From contig CAWJFW010000002.1 in NCBI GenBank assembly GCA_963842305.1, positions 930,001-994,000 on the forward strand: 64,000 nucleotides of DNA. The letters run 5' to 3'. The DNA comes from JAIBJN01 sp963842305. Its GTDB lineage: Bacteria; Actinomycetota; Thermoleophilia; Gaiellales; Gaiellaceae. Shown here piece after piece: positions 47,765-57,162 of this stretch (positions are counted from its first letter, which is position 1; each line of letters begins with the position of its first letter). Below the pieces are notes generated by a model. That model saw only the letters and a list, made by a program, of their open reading frames with translations, searched no databases and was not told the DNA's origin. Position numbers and translations under genes: made by a program.

Positions 47765-50733
47765 CTAGGCCGGCCGGACCGTCTTCGTGTGCGTCTCTGC
47801 CTCGAAGCCGGCCTTGGTGATCCTGAAGGTGATCTTGCCCGGGTAGCGCTTGGCGCGCACCTTGAAGGTCACCCCGCCCGAGGCGTTCGTTTGCTTCGTC
47901 TGGGCCGTCACGCCGGCGCCGGAGACGCGCACGTTGGCGTCGGCGACCGGTTGGAAGCTCCCGTTGCGCACCGTGAGCGTGATGCTCTTCGACTTGCCCT
48001 TGACGGGGTAGCCGGTCGACAGAACCTTGAACTCCTGAGAGGTCGGGCCGCCGCCCCCGCCCGGATCCGTGATGGGCGGAAGGGTGAAGGAGTGGACGGC
48101 GGTGAAGTCGCCCGTGTTGGTGTCGGTGTCCACCACGGCGACGCGCCAGTAGAACGTGCCGCCGGGCGTGTACGCGCCCGAGGTGAGGAGGGGGGCGTAC
48201 GCCGTGGTCTGGGTGTTGACGTTCTCCACGGTCGAGAGGAAGTCGGCCCTCGTGGAGACTTGGACGCGGTAGTGGTCGGCGCGCGGCCTCGGATCCCAGT
48301 TGAAGAGCAGGCGGCGGTCGCCGGCCTCTTCGGTCGGGTTGGCGGGCTGCGGGATCGTGTGGGTGAACGTTCCCGCCAGCGAGTAGGGCCCGTGAACCAC
48401 GGCGCTCGAGTCGGTGGGGAAGTTTGCGCGCACCTGCCAGGTCGCGACGCCGACGCCCGTGAGCTTCGTGAAGGTCCCGGCGGGAGCCGGGATCTTCGTG
48501 AAGGTCTCGTCGTCGCCGTCGGGCTCGACGAGGTGGACGTCGTAGGAGACCGCTCCCGGCACCGTGCTCCAGCGGATCGTCGGCAGGAGGGAGCCGCTCG
48601 TCGGGTTGTCCGGGTCGAGCACGGGCTTCGGCAGCTGCTTCTTGAACGTCCCGGCCGCGGACCACGTGAGGCCGACCATGGACGACGTGCTGTTCTCCGC
48701 GTCGGCGCGGACGCGCCAGTAGAGCGTCGTGTCGGATGGGTAGGTCGTGTTGCTCGTGTACGCCGTCGAGTCCGTGACGACGTCGTCGATCGGATTCGAG
48801 AAGGTCGGGTTCTGGGCGACCTGGACCCGGTAACGACGTGCTCCGAGGACCGGCGACCACTGAAACTCCGTGGCCGGGGTGTTGACCGCCTCGTCGTTGA
48901 TCGGGCTCTCGAGCGTCGGCGGAGTGGACTGCTTGGTGAAGCTCTGCGGGTTGCTCGAAAGCGGATCCGTGGACACACCGCTGCCGTCCGCGTTGTTCGC
49001 CGGGAGGACTGCCCAGTAGTACAGGGTTGTCTCGTCCGCATAGCCGATCGACTGCGTCGCGCCGCGCCGAGGCGCGTAGGCCGGGATGCGCGTGTACGCG
49101 TAGTCGACGATGGTCGTGAAGTTGGCGTCGCGCGAGACCAGCACGTAGTAGCTCTCGGCCCCTGGTACCTCGTCCCAGGTGAAGAGCGGCATCTGTCCGA
49201 GGGAGGTGCCGGTGAGCGGCGCGTTGTACGCCGAGCCGGGCATCTGACAGGGGCTGCATGACGTTGAGGCCGGAGGGCCGGTCCAGAGGAAGCCCGGCTC
49301 GTTGGCCGCGTTGAGATAGGTCCAGTCGCCGAAGATGGCGTCGGCGCCGGAGGACGCGGAGGACCGATCGACAGCCCGCACCCGCACGCAGTAGGACGCT
49401 CCCGTCGCGAGCGCCTTGTTGAGGTCGTCAGCGATGGTCATCGAGGGGTAGGGGTCGCCGGCCGGCCCGTCCCAGCCGAGAGGCGTCCAGGCGGGAGGGT
49501 CGTCGGGGTGTTCTGCCAGATCGACTGCGTCCAGTCGCATTCTGCGTTCTCGTACTGCGTGATGTTCACCTGGTAGCTCGACGCTCCCGCGACCGCGTCC
49601 CAGCGGAGCACGGGCACGCCTGTGTCGACGACCTCGGTGCCGGGGACGGCGTCGGTCGCTGGATCCGAGAGATTGTCGGCCACGCGCAGGTTCTTGATGC
49701 TGGGCGCCGTCACCGGCGGGACGTTGTCGAACGTCTTCATGAAGGTCGGGCCTTCGTTCCAGACGCCGGCGTTGTTGCTCGGGTCGATCGCCCGGACGCG
49801 CCAGTAGTACGTGTTGTTCGCGAGCACCTCCGGCGGGGCAAGGGAGGTACCCAGCGTGGAGATCTGGCCCTTGATCGGCTCGCAGCACACCTTGGAGCTC
49901 TCCGCCCAGTCGGACGAGAAGTTCACCTCGACCTCGTAGCCGGCGGCGCCGGGCACCGGGTCCCAGGAGAACCGCGGGTCGTACACCTCGGGCGCGGGTA
50001 CGAGGTCGGTGACGTCGGTATCCGTCGTCGACGGCCAGACCCAGTTGAAGGAGGCGATCGTCGAGGAGCCACCGGGATGGTCTTCGGCATCGAGCGGAGT
50101 GATGCGCCAGTAGTAAGTCCCGGGCGCGAGCGGGTCGTTCAGCGTGAACGACGTCGCCGCCGTCTCGAACGGCTCGCCCCAAACCAGGGAGCCGAGCCCT
50201 GGGTCTGTGGCGACACGGACGAGGTACTTGGCGGCACCGGGCACGACGCTCCAGTTGAGCTCGAGCGGCTCGCTCGGGAACGTGAGCGTGGCGCCGTCCG
50301 CAGGCTTCAAGAGCGAGGGCTGCGCGGTCCAGGCGAGGTCGAACGAGCGCGTCTCCGACCAGGCGCCCAGCGTGCCTGTGCTCGTCACGCCGCGCACCCG
50401 CCAGTAGTAGGTGCCGTTGGCGATGAGATCCTTCGCCGCCGCGCGCGTGTTCTTCGTCGTGACGTGAACGATCGGCGAGTCGAACGCCGGGTCGGCGTCC
50501 AGCTCGAACTCGTAGTTGCTCGCATCCGCGACCGGCTCCCACTTGAACGCCGGCAGCGCCGAGACCGTCGCGCCATCGTCAGGCGATGTCAGCTCCGGTC
50601 CGAGAGGTGCGGTCGCCGCCGGCGCAACGAGGACGAGCGCGGCGATGATCGCTGTGAGAACGAGGCGCGATGTTCGGAACACTGTGGCGACAGACCCCCA
50701 CAGCACCGTGTATTGGGGCCGGTGGAGACGCAT
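47765..50733 (-). pseudogene. Large secreted protein of repeated Fn3/Ig-like modules, split by a one-base frameshift
   Basis: About 990 residues in two frames. The first frame (to about 49515) has a signal segment (RTSRLVLTAIIAALVLVAPAATA) and repeats of the type LKPADGATL...WSVVPGAAKYLVRVATD...GTYYWRV. The second frame continues the same repeats (LFTWDEVPGAESYYVLVSRD, LYWRVRADAEN) to a final beta domain ending KITFRITKAGFEAETHTKTVRPA. The shift lies within the CCCC/GGGG run near 49500: one more base gives TPDDPPAWTP, exactly joining the two. About seven repeats carry YYWRV, an extracellular sugar-binding or adhesion module. Alternatively a real broken gene. Confidence 0.72.
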
Positions 50734-50777
50734 CCCCAGAAGGGGGGATACGCGCCGTCCGGGTCTAATCTTGGGTC

Positions 50778-53339
50778 GTGGACGTCATCGTCTCGCACAC
50801 GAACACGGACTTCGACGCGCTCGGAGCAATGCTCGCTGCGCGGCGCCTGTACCCGGGCGCGGCGATCGCGCTGTCGGGCTCCCTCAACCGGAACGTCCGG
50901 GAGTTCTACCGCCTGCATGCCGACGAGCTGGAGCTCCTCGAGCCCGGCCGAGTCGACCCGGGCTCGATCAGGCGGCTCGTCGTCGTGGAGACGGTGCACC
51001 CGGAGCGCCTCGGCGAGTACGAGCGCGTCGCGCGCGATCCGTCCGTCGAGGTTGTTGTCTTCGACCACCATTCCGGCGAGACGCCGGACTGGGTGAAGCC
51101 CGAGAACCTCGTGCTCTCGGAGGACGGCGCCCTCACGACGACGATGGTCGGGATCCTCGCAGAGCGCGAGATCGCAGTCACCCCGATCGAGGCGACCGTC
51201 TTCGCTCTCGGGATCCACGAGGACACCGGCTCGCTCGGGTATGCGGGGGTCGGCGTGCGGGACGCGGAGGCGCTCGCGTGGTGCCTCCGCCACGGAGCCC
51301 GCCAGGACGTTGTCGCCCAGTACCTGCGCACGCCACTCTCCGAAGAGGAGCGTGCCCTCCTCGACGCGCTCATGAGCGCGGTCGAGTCGCACACGGTGGC
51401 CGGTCTCGAGGTGCTCGTGGCGTCGGTCGCCTGGCCGGCCTACGTGGACGGCGTGTCGAATCTCGCCCACAAGATCGTCGACCTCACCGATGCTCTGGCG
51501 CTCATCTGTCTCGTGGAGATGGATGGGCGGGTGTTCTGCGTCGCCCGCACGCGCCTGCCCGAGCTCGATGCCGCCGTGATCGCGGCCGCACTCGGCGGAG
51601 GCGGGCACCAGCAGGCGGCCTCGGCCGTCTACCGCGGTTCGCTTGGCGATGCCCGGAAGCTCGTGCTGGGGTCGCTCCCGGGCGCCGCGCGCCCGCTCGC
51701 AACAGCGGCGGAGATCATGTCCCGTCCGGCACGCTTCGTCGGGCCCGACAGCACGGTCTCCGAGGCGATGGTCGCCTGCCAGCGCCACCGCCAGAGCGGG
51801 ATCCTCGTGGGCGACGAGCGGCACCTCGCGGGCCAGGTCACGCGCGAGCACCTCGACCGGGCGATCACTCACGGTCTTTCGCATGCGCCCGTGAAGAGCG
51901 TCATGAGCACGGATGTCGTCAGCTGCGCCGAGGACACCCCGCTGCCGGAGCTCACGCGCCTCCTACGAGGCTCCGATGCCGGCCGCGTCGCCATTCTGCG
52001 GGGGAACGAGGTCGCCGGCGTGGTCGCGCGCAGCGACCTCCTGCATGCTCTCGGTGGGCCGCCGGTCCCGCACGAGCCGGCTCCCGGCCCCGACGTCCGC
52101 GAGCGGCTGCTCGCCCTTCCGGGTCTCGAGCGGGTCTTCGAGGCCGTGCAGGCGGTGGGGGAGAGCTTCGAGGGCGTGTACCTCGTTGGCGGCGCCGTGC
52201 GCGATCTTCTCATGGACGAACCGAGCTTCGACGTCGACATCGCCGTCGAAGGCGACGGCATTGCATTCGGCCGCGCGCTCGCGGTCGCGCTCGGTGGCCG
52301 TGTTGTCTCGCACGACAAGTTCGGGACAGCGGTGGTCCTGCACGACGGCGGACGCATCGACGTGGCGACGGCGCGCACCGAGTTCTACGACTACCCAGGA
52401 GCACTGCCCGCCGTCGAGCAGGCCTCCATTCGCGAGGATCTCTACCGGCGCGACTTCACGATCAACGCGCTCGCAGTCTCGTTGAAGGGCGAGGATTTCG
52501 GCCGGCTCGTGGACTTCTTCGGCGGCCTGCGCGATCTCGAAGCGGGCGTCGTTCGCGTGCTCCACAACCTCTCGTTCATCGATGATCCCACGCGCCTCTT
52601 CCGGGCGCTTCGCTACGAGAATCGCTACGGCTTCCGGATGGAGGCCCACACGCAGGGCCTCGCGCGCGCCTGCGTCGAGATGGAGCTCGTCGGCGAGCTC
52701 TCCTCGGCCCGGCTGCGCGACGAGCTCGAGGCGCTGCTCTCGGAGGACGAGGTGGCCGGGACGCTTCGGCGCCTCGGAGAGCTCCGGCTGGACGAGGCAA
52801 TCCACCCGCACCTGGCCGCAGGAGAGGAGGCGGTCGCACTCGTCGCCGAGCTGGACGAGCTGCGGCGGCGTTTTGCCCCCGAGACGCCGGTCTGGCGGCC
52901 GCGGCTCGCGGCGCTCGCTCGCCGTCTTCCTCCCGACGAGCTCTACAGCTGGTTCGAGCGGCTGCGGCTTCGTCGCCGCGATGCCGACCGCCTCGCCGAC
53001 GCGGTGACGGTCGCACAGCGCCTCCGCGAACTCGTAGCAACGACGGACGAGCCTGCGGCGCTCCGTGCCCTCATCGAGCCGCATGACCCCGACGGCGTCC
53101 TGATGGCCATGGCCGGGTCGAACGGGGATGTCCGCGAGCGCCTCGAGCGCTACTTCAGAGAGCTCCGTGGAATCCGGCTCGAGATCTCAGGCGCCGACCT
53201 CGCCGAGCTCGGCCTGGGCGAGTCGCCGCAGGTGGGCGCCGTGCTCGACGAGGTGCTGCGCCGCAAGATAAACGGCGAGCTCGCCGGGCGCGACGCGGAG
53301 CTCGCCGCTGCACGCGAACTGATCGGCGCCACAGCGTGA
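50778..53339 (+). CDS. DHH phosphoesterase - CBS - CCA-adding/poly(A) polymerase fusion protein
   Basis: An 853-residue three-part protein. Residues 1-300 form a DHH/DHHA1 phosphoesterase (HTNTDFDALGAML, VFDHHSGETP, ALGGGGHQQAAS). Residues 310-430 hold two CBS repeats (AEIMSRPARFV, VKSVMSTDVVSC), nucleotide-sensing modules. From about 455 a class II nucleotidyltransferase follows (VYLVGGAVRDLLMDEPSFDVDIAV, RRDFTINALAVS), with the RNA-binding head YENRYGFRMEAHT. It probably adds the tRNA CCA end or A alone, while the DHH part removes nucleotides. The architecture occurs in actinobacteria and a few others. GTG 50778 follows TAATCT (50766-50771) by 6 nt. Confidence 0.88.
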   Translation: MDVIVSHTNTDFDALGAMLAARRLYPGAAIALSGSLNRNVREFYRLHADELELLEPGRVDPGSIRRLVVVETVHPERLGEYERVARDPSVEVVVFDHHSGETPDWVKPENLVLSEDGALTTTMVGILAEREIAVTPIEATVFALGIHEDTGSLGYAGVGVRDAEALAWCLRHGARQDVVAQYLRTPLSEEERALLDALMSAVESHTVAGLEVLVASVAWPAYVDGVSNLAHKIVDLTDALALICLVEMDGRVFCVARTRLPELDAAVIAAALGGGGHQQAASAVYRGSLGDARKLVLGSLPGAARPLATAAEIMSRPARFVGPDSTVSEAMVACQRHRQSGILVGDERHLAGQVTREHLDRAITHGLSHAPVKSVMSTDVVSCAEDTPLPELTRLLRGSDAGRVAILRGNEVAGVVARSDLLHALGGPPVPHEPAPGPDVRERLLALPGLERVFEAVQAVGESFEGVYLVGGAVRDLLMDEPSFDVDIAVEGDGIAFGRALAVALGGRVVSHDKFGTAVVLHDGGRIDVATARTEFYDYPGALPAVEQASIREDLYRRDFTINALAVSLKGEDFGRLVDFFGGLRDLEAGVVRVLHNLSFIDDPTRLFRALRYENRYGFRMEAHTQGLARACVEMELVGELSSARLRDELEALLSEDEVAGTLRRLGELRLDEAIHPHLAAGEEAVALVAELDELRRRFAPETPVWRPRLAALARRLPPDELYSWFERLRLRRRDADRLADAVTVAQRLRELVATTDEPAALRALIEPHDPDGVLMAMAGSNGDVRERLERYFRELRGIRLEISGADLAELGLGESPQVGAVLDEVLRRKINGELAGRDAELAAARELIGATA

Positions 53340-53956
53340 GCCTCGAGACCTTCCTCTATCTCGCGCCGCTGCTCCTCGTGAGCCTCGTGCTGCACGAGCT
53401 CGCCCACGCCTACGTCGCCACGTGGCTCGGCGATCCGTCCCCACGCGCCGACGGGAGGCTGAGCTTCAACCCGATCGTGCACCTCGACCCTCTGGGCACG
53501 GCCATGTTCGCGCTCACAGCCTTCGCGACGAACTTCATCTTCGGCTGGGCGAAGCCCGTGATGATCAATCCGCGCGCGTTTCGCCGTCCGCAGATCGACA
53601 TGGCAATCGTGGCTGCGGCCGGGCCGGCGACGAACCTTCTGCTCGCGCTCGGCTGCATCACCGTCCTCGTGCACGGTGACCTGGGCGACACGGCATTCCA
53701 GGTGCTCGCCTATGCCTTCCAGGTGAACGTCGTGCTCGGGCTCTTCAACCTCATTCCGATCCCGCCTCTCGACGGCTCGCGCATCGTCGCGGCCTTCATG
53801 CCGCGGGCGCTGCACGCCCGCTGGTCGCAGCTCGACCAGGTCGGGATGCTCGGACTCTTCGCCCTGATCTTCATCTTCAACGACCAGTTCTGGAACGTTT
53901 TCGGCGACGTCCTCGACCGGACCACCGAGGTCATGGTCAATATCGTGACCGTATGA
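53336..53956 (+). CDS. Site-2 protease family zinc metalloprotease (M50)
   Basis: A 206-residue membrane protein with five or six hydrophobic segments. The zinc site is HELAH at residues 20-24 (VSLVLHELAHAYVATWLGD), and the third ligand Asp is in LFNLIPIPPLDGSRIV. This pair of motifs is the core of intramembrane S2P proteases; no PDZ domain is seen, so it belongs to the short Rip/SREBP-like subfamily. The GTG overlaps the stop of the CCA fusion gene (GTGA) and its own stop overlaps pgeF (ATGA), so the run from 50778 to 55267 looks like one operon. Confidence 0.9.
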   Translation: MSLETFLYLAPLLLVSLVLHELAHAYVATWLGDPSPRADGRLSFNPIVHLDPLGTAMFALTAFATNFIFGWAKPVMINPRAFRRPQIDMAIVAAAGPATNLLLALGCITVLVHGDLGDTAFQVLAYAFQVNVVLGLFNLIPIPPLDGSRIVAAFMPRALHARWSQLDQVGMLGLFALIFIFNDQFWNVFGDVLDRTTEVMVNIVTV

Positions 53957-54675
53957 CGCTCTTCGAATGGGAGGCGCCCGGACCGTACCGCGTAGCCTTC
54001 TCGTCGCGGACCGGGGGTGTCAGCGGAGGCGCCTTCGAGTCGTTGAACCTCGGCGTCTACACGGACGACGAGCCGGAGAACGTCTACGAGAATCGTCGCC
54101 GGCTCTGCGCCCGGGTCGGCGTCGAGCCGGAGACGGCCACGATGGCGTGGCAGTTCCACAGCGCCGAGGTCGTCAAGGCCGACGGCCGCGGCGTCGTCAC
54201 GCCGGGGCTCGAGTTCGAGCGCTGCGACGGGCTGTGGACCGATGAGCCCGGGCGCGGGGTCATGCTCCTCACCGCCGACTGTCTCCCGATCGCCATCGCG
54301 CGCGCGAACGGCAGCCCGGCCGTGGTCGTGCTGCACGCAGGCTGGCGCGGGCTCCTCGGCGGCATCGTGGAGGCCGGCGTGGCGGCGCTAGGCGGCGGCG
54401 CCCTCGCGGCAGCGGTCGGGCCGGGAATCGGGCCGTGCTGCTACGAGGTGGGCGACGAGGTGGCGGCGCCGTTTCGCGAGCGCTTCGGGGAGGACGTCGT
54501 CGGCGGCAGGAACCTCGACCTCGCCGAGGCCGCCGAACGCGCCCTTCGGGCCGCCGGCTGCGCGACGGTGGAGCGGGTGGGGCTCTGCACGTCCTGCGAG
54601 GAGGGCCTCTTCTTCTCCCACCGCAGGGACCGCGGCCGCACGGGCCGCCAGGGGATCGTTGCCGCTCTCCGCTAG
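53953..54675 (+). CDS. pgeF: Peptidoglycan editing factor PgeF (YfiH/laccase-domain)
   Basis: A 240-residue protein of the DUF152/YfiH family. It begins with YRVAFSSRTGGVSGGAFESLNLGVYTDD and has the zinc/copper-binding MAWQFHSAEVV, TADCLPIAIA and VVVLHAGWRGLLGGI, ending with the CTSCEEGLFFSHRRDRGRTGRQ tail. Members edit muropeptides that carry D- or L-amino acid errors and also show copper-oxidase activity in vitro. It sits in an operon with a membrane protease and yggS, upstream of sepF, a neighbourhood often seen in gram-positives. Overlaps the previous gene by ATGA. Confidence 0.88.
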   Translation: MTLFEWEAPGPYRVAFSSRTGGVSGGAFESLNLGVYTDDEPENVYENRRRLCARVGVEPETATMAWQFHSAEVVKADGRGVVTPGLEFERCDGLWTDEPGRGVMLLTADCLPIAIARANGSPAVVVLHAGWRGLLGGIVEAGVAALGGGALAAAVGPGIGPCCYEVGDEVAAPFRERFGEDVVGGRNLDLAEAAERALRAAGCATVERVGLCTSCEEGLFFSHRRDRGRTGRQGIVAALR

Positions 54676-55267
54676 CACCGTCCGCGCCAACTACGAGCGC
54701 ATCTGCGCGGAGGTTGGCCCCGATGTGACCGTCGTCGCCGCCACCAAGTACGTCTCCCCGGACGACCTCGGCGTCCTGGCCGCCGCCGGCGTTGCCATCG
54801 TCGGAGAGAACCGGCTGCAGGATCTCGAAGCGAAGCACGCACTGCACGGGGACGCATTCCGCTGGCACTTCATCGGCCACCTGCAGTCGCGCAAGGCGCG
54901 AGACGTCTCCGACTACTGCGAGCTCTGCCATTCGCTCGAGAGCGTCTCTGCGGCGCGCCGGCTGACCATTCCCACGCTCGTCGAGGTCAACCTCTCGGGC
55001 GAGGAGTCGAAGTCGGGCGTGGCGCCCGAGGCACTCGCCGGCTTCCTGACCGAGGTGCGGGAGCTGGGCGTCGACGTAGGCGGCCTCATGACGATGCCAC
55101 CGCTCGCAGCCGACCCCGAGGCCTCGCGCCCGTATTTTCGCCGGCTCCGTGAGCTCGGCGCCGAGTACGGCCTGGAGCAGCTCTCCATGGGGACGTCGCA
55201 GGACTATCGCGTCGCCGCCGAGGAAGGGGCCACCCTCGTGCGGGTGGGTTCCGTTCTGTACGGCTAG
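54659..55267 (+). CDS. YggS family PLP homeostasis protein
   Basis: A 202-residue TIM-barrel protein that binds pyridoxal phosphate. The PLP lysine is in VVAATKYVSPDDL, and WHFIGHLQSRKARDV, LVEVNLSGEESKSGV, GLMTMPPL, and LSMGTSQDYRVAAEEGATLVRVGS are all conserved. It is somewhat short (normally about 230), with an abbreviated helix between the SLES and VEVN strands. It maintains vitamin B6 balance without a known reaction. TTG 54659 lies inside the end of pgeF (17-nt overlap). It precedes sepF, as in many gram-positive genomes. Confidence 0.9.
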   Translation: MPLSASTVRANYERICAEVGPDVTVVAATKYVSPDDLGVLAAAGVAIVGENRLQDLEAKHALHGDAFRWHFIGHLQSRKARDVSDYCELCHSLESVSAARRLTIPTLVEVNLSGEESKSGVAPEALAGFLTEVRELGVDVGGLMTMPPLAADPEASRPYFRRLRELGAEYGLEQLSMGTSQDYRVAAEEGATLVRVGSVLYG

Positions 55268-55281
55268 TATCGTCCTGCGTC

Positions 55282-55833
55282 ATGGGACTCGGAGACGTCT
55301 GGAGCCGGGCGCTCGTGTACTTCGGCATCGTCGAGGAGGACGAGTACTGGGACGAGGAGGCCTACGCCGCCGAGGAAGACCTCGAGCGCACGTATGACCG
55401 CGATCGCCAGAACGTCCGTCGTCTGAGCCCGCGTGCAAGCCGCAGGCAGCGCGAGGAGTTCGACGACTGGACGGATCCGGACGCTCAGGCCGGCACGCAG
55501 ACGGCCGTCGCCCGGCCTCCGAGCGACCGACGGCTCGAGGCGGTCTCGGGAGGAGCGGTCAAGGTGCACCTCGTCGTCCCGCGGAGCTTCAACGACGCCC
55601 AGTCGATCGCCGACAAGTTCAAGGACTCGGTGCCGGTGATCGTCAACCTGCAGAGCGCCGACCCCGAGCTCTCGAAGCGACTCATCGATTTCTCGAGCGG
55701 CCTGACGTACGCGCTCGGCGGGAGCATGCAGCGGGTCGCGGACAAGGTCTTCCTGCTCACGCCGCGGAACGTCGAGGTCTCGGCCGAGGAGCGGGCTCGC
55801 CTCATCGACCGCGGCTTCTTCAACCAGGCCTGA
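55282..55833 (+). CDS. sepF: Cell division protein SepF
   Basis: A 183-residue protein that links FtsZ to the membrane. The first ten residues MGLGDVWSRALVYFGI form an amphipathic helix, followed by an acidic linker (VEEDEYWDEEAYAAEEDLE) and the SepF core (VKVHLVVPRSFNDAQSIADKFKDSVPVIVNLQ) with GGSMQRVADKVFLLTP at its end. Actinobacteria lack FtsA and rely on SepF. TAGTAT (55265-55270) ends 11 nt before ATG, overlapping the yggS stop, so sepF may have its own leaderless promoter in addition to read-through. Confidence 0.93.
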   Translation: MGLGDVWSRALVYFGIVEEDEYWDEEAYAAEEDLERTYDRDRQNVRRLSPRASRRQREEFDDWTDPDAQAGTQTAVARPPSDRRLEAVSGGAVKVHLVVPRSFNDAQSIADKFKDSVPVIVNLQSADPELSKRLIDFSSGLTYALGGSMQRVADKVFLLTPRNVEVSAEERARLIDRGFFNQA

Positions 55834-55881
55834 GCAAAAGCCTGGGTTCGATCCGCCCGGGGCGATAGGTTTCCCCCGGCG

Positions 55882-56181
55882 ATGCTTCTCGCGGACACGA
55901 TCTCGACGGCGAAAGGCTTCGTCGCCGCGCTGTACTACGTCTATCTGATCTGCATCCTCGCCTACATCATCACGTCGTGGGTGCCGCTCCCGTACAACAC
56001 CACCCTGAACCGGATCCAGCGCTTCCTGTACGACGTCGTCAACCCCTACCTGCGCCTCTTCCGCCGCTTCATCCCGCAGCTCAACCTCGGCGGCCTCGGC
56101 CTCGACCTGTCGCCGATCGTGGCCATCATCGTGCTGTCGATCGTGCACTCCCTGATCCAGCGCGGCCTCAGCGCCCTGTAG
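55882..56181 (+). CDS. YggT family membrane protein
   Basis: A 99-residue protein with two hydrophobic segments: GFVAALYYVYLICILAYIITSWV and, after the signature NPYLRLFRRFIPQLNLGGLGLDLSPIVAI, a second helix. YggT proteins are found next to sepF or divIVA and influence cell division or ion homeostasis; the mechanism is unknown. TAGGTT (55866-55871) ends 10 nt before ATG, with no Shine-Dalgarno sequence, so it may be independently transcribed from within the division cluster. Confidence 0.88.
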   Translation: MLLADTISTAKGFVAALYYVYLICILAYIITSWVPLPYNTTLNRIQRFLYDVVNPYLRLFRRFIPQLNLGGLGLDLSPIVAIIVLSIVHSLIQRGLSAL

Positions 56182-56214
56182 GAAATCCGTCTCGCGCGGC
56201 GAAGTGACCGTCGG

Positions 56215-56691
56215 ATGTCACTCACTCCCGTCGAGATCCGCCACATCAGAATCGGTCGGCGCCCGCTCGGCTACGAGCGTCCCAGCGTCGACCGCCTGCT
56301 CGACGACATCGCCTCGAGCTACGAGGACGTCTGGCGCGACCGCGCGGATCTCCGCGACGAGATCGAGCAACTCGAGAGCGAGCTCCACCGCCAGAGGGAG
56401 ATCGAGGAGGCGCTCAGAAACACGTTGCTCTCCGCCGAGCGCATGGCCGACGAGCTCCGGGCGCGCGCACACCACGAGGCCGACCTGATCGTCGAGGAGG
56501 CCCGGGCGAAGGCGCGGGAGATCGCCGCCTCAGCCGAGGCGGAGGAGCAGCGAGTACGCGACGAGATCCGCCGGCTCCGTGCGCTCGAGGCCGACGTCAG
56601 GGCCGAGTTCAGGGCGTTTCTTGCCTCCACGCTCGAGCGTCTGGAGGGCGAGCCGGTGCTCGCCCTGGAGGCGCCCGAGCCAGCCGTCTAG
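56215..56691 (+). CDS. DivIVA domain-containing protein
   Basis: A 158-residue coiled-coil protein. It starts LTPVEIRHIRIGRRPLGYE, the DivIVA membrane-binding N-terminus, with the basic RIGRRPLGY loop, and continues with a long heptad region (DEIEQLESELHRQREIEEAL, then VRDEIRRLRALEADVRAEFRAF). Compared with Wag31/DivIVA of other actinobacteria (around 260 residues) it is short and lacks a second coiled coil. A role in polar growth or septum placement is likely. It lies 33 nt after yggT. Confidence 0.83.
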   Translation: MSLTPVEIRHIRIGRRPLGYERPSVDRLLDDIASSYEDVWRDRADLRDEIEQLESELHRQREIEEALRNTLLSAERMADELRARAHHEADLIVEEARAKAREIAASAEAEEQRVRDEIRRLRALEADVRAEFRAFLASTLERLEGEPVLALEAPEPAV

Positions 56692-56743
56692 GGGCAGGAC
56701 CGATCCCCCGGGAGGTCGCCGGACCCCCGGATATACTCGATGA

Positions 56744-57094
56744 GTGGATACCGAGCGCTTCCGCAAGATCCTCATCGACGAGCGGGACCGGGTCACTCTG
56801 ACGGTCGAGAACCTGCACGAAGCCGGGTCGTTGGAGGAGGAGACCGAGGAGGAGACGTACGACAACCACCTCGCCGATTCCGCCACCGCAACGCTCAACC
56901 GCGAGATCGACTACACGCTCGAGGAGAACTCCGAGCACGTGCTGAGCGGGATCACGGAAGCCCTCGACCGAATCGAGAGCGGGACATTCGGGAGCTGTGC
57001 GCGCTGCGGGAAGCAGATCGCCGAGGAGCGACTCGAGGCCATCCCGTACGCAACGAGGTGTATCGACTGCCAGCGACTCGCCGAGAGGGCCTAG
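56744..57094 (+). CDS. TraR/DksA-type zinc finger protein
   Basis: A 116-residue protein of the DksA/TraR fold. The N-terminal hairpin (RFRKILIDERDRVTLTVENLHE and LNREIDYTLEENSEHVLS) is followed by the C4 zinc finger CARCGKQ...ATRCIDCQ. Such proteins bind the RNA polymerase secondary channel; this one has acidic residues at the hairpin tip (EEETEEETYDNHLAD), as active family members do. Actinobacterial relatives include RbpA partners. TATACT (56732-56737) ends 6 nt before GTG 56744, the clearest leaderless promoter in this region. Confidence 0.85.
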   Translation: MDTERFRKILIDERDRVTLTVENLHEAGSLEEETEEETYDNHLADSATATLNREIDYTLEENSEHVLSGITEALDRIESGTFGSCARCGKQIAEERLEAIPYATRCIDCQRLAERA

Positions 57095-57162
57095 TCAACC
57101 CGTCGGCGAGGCTGATCGACGTCCGCGTCGGATCGGCCACGGACGGGCGCGTGCCGATCTCG

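Noticed and set aside
47762..47773. Palindrome CGGCCTAGGCCG as a terminator between ridA and the repeat protein
   Set aside because: It has no loop and overlaps the stop codon; it also contains the CCTAGG core seen in the mod operator but lacks its flanks and context.
50516..52585. 689-codon plus-strand frame overlapping the DHH-CBS-CCA gene
   Set aside because: Arg/Ala/Gly-rich shadow of the genuine frame that begins at 50778.
55834..55881. T-loop-like sequence GGTTCGATCC, possible tRNA
   Set aside because: The flanking bases do not form a T-stem, no acceptor or anticodon arm can be drawn, and a tRNA would lie within the sepF end.
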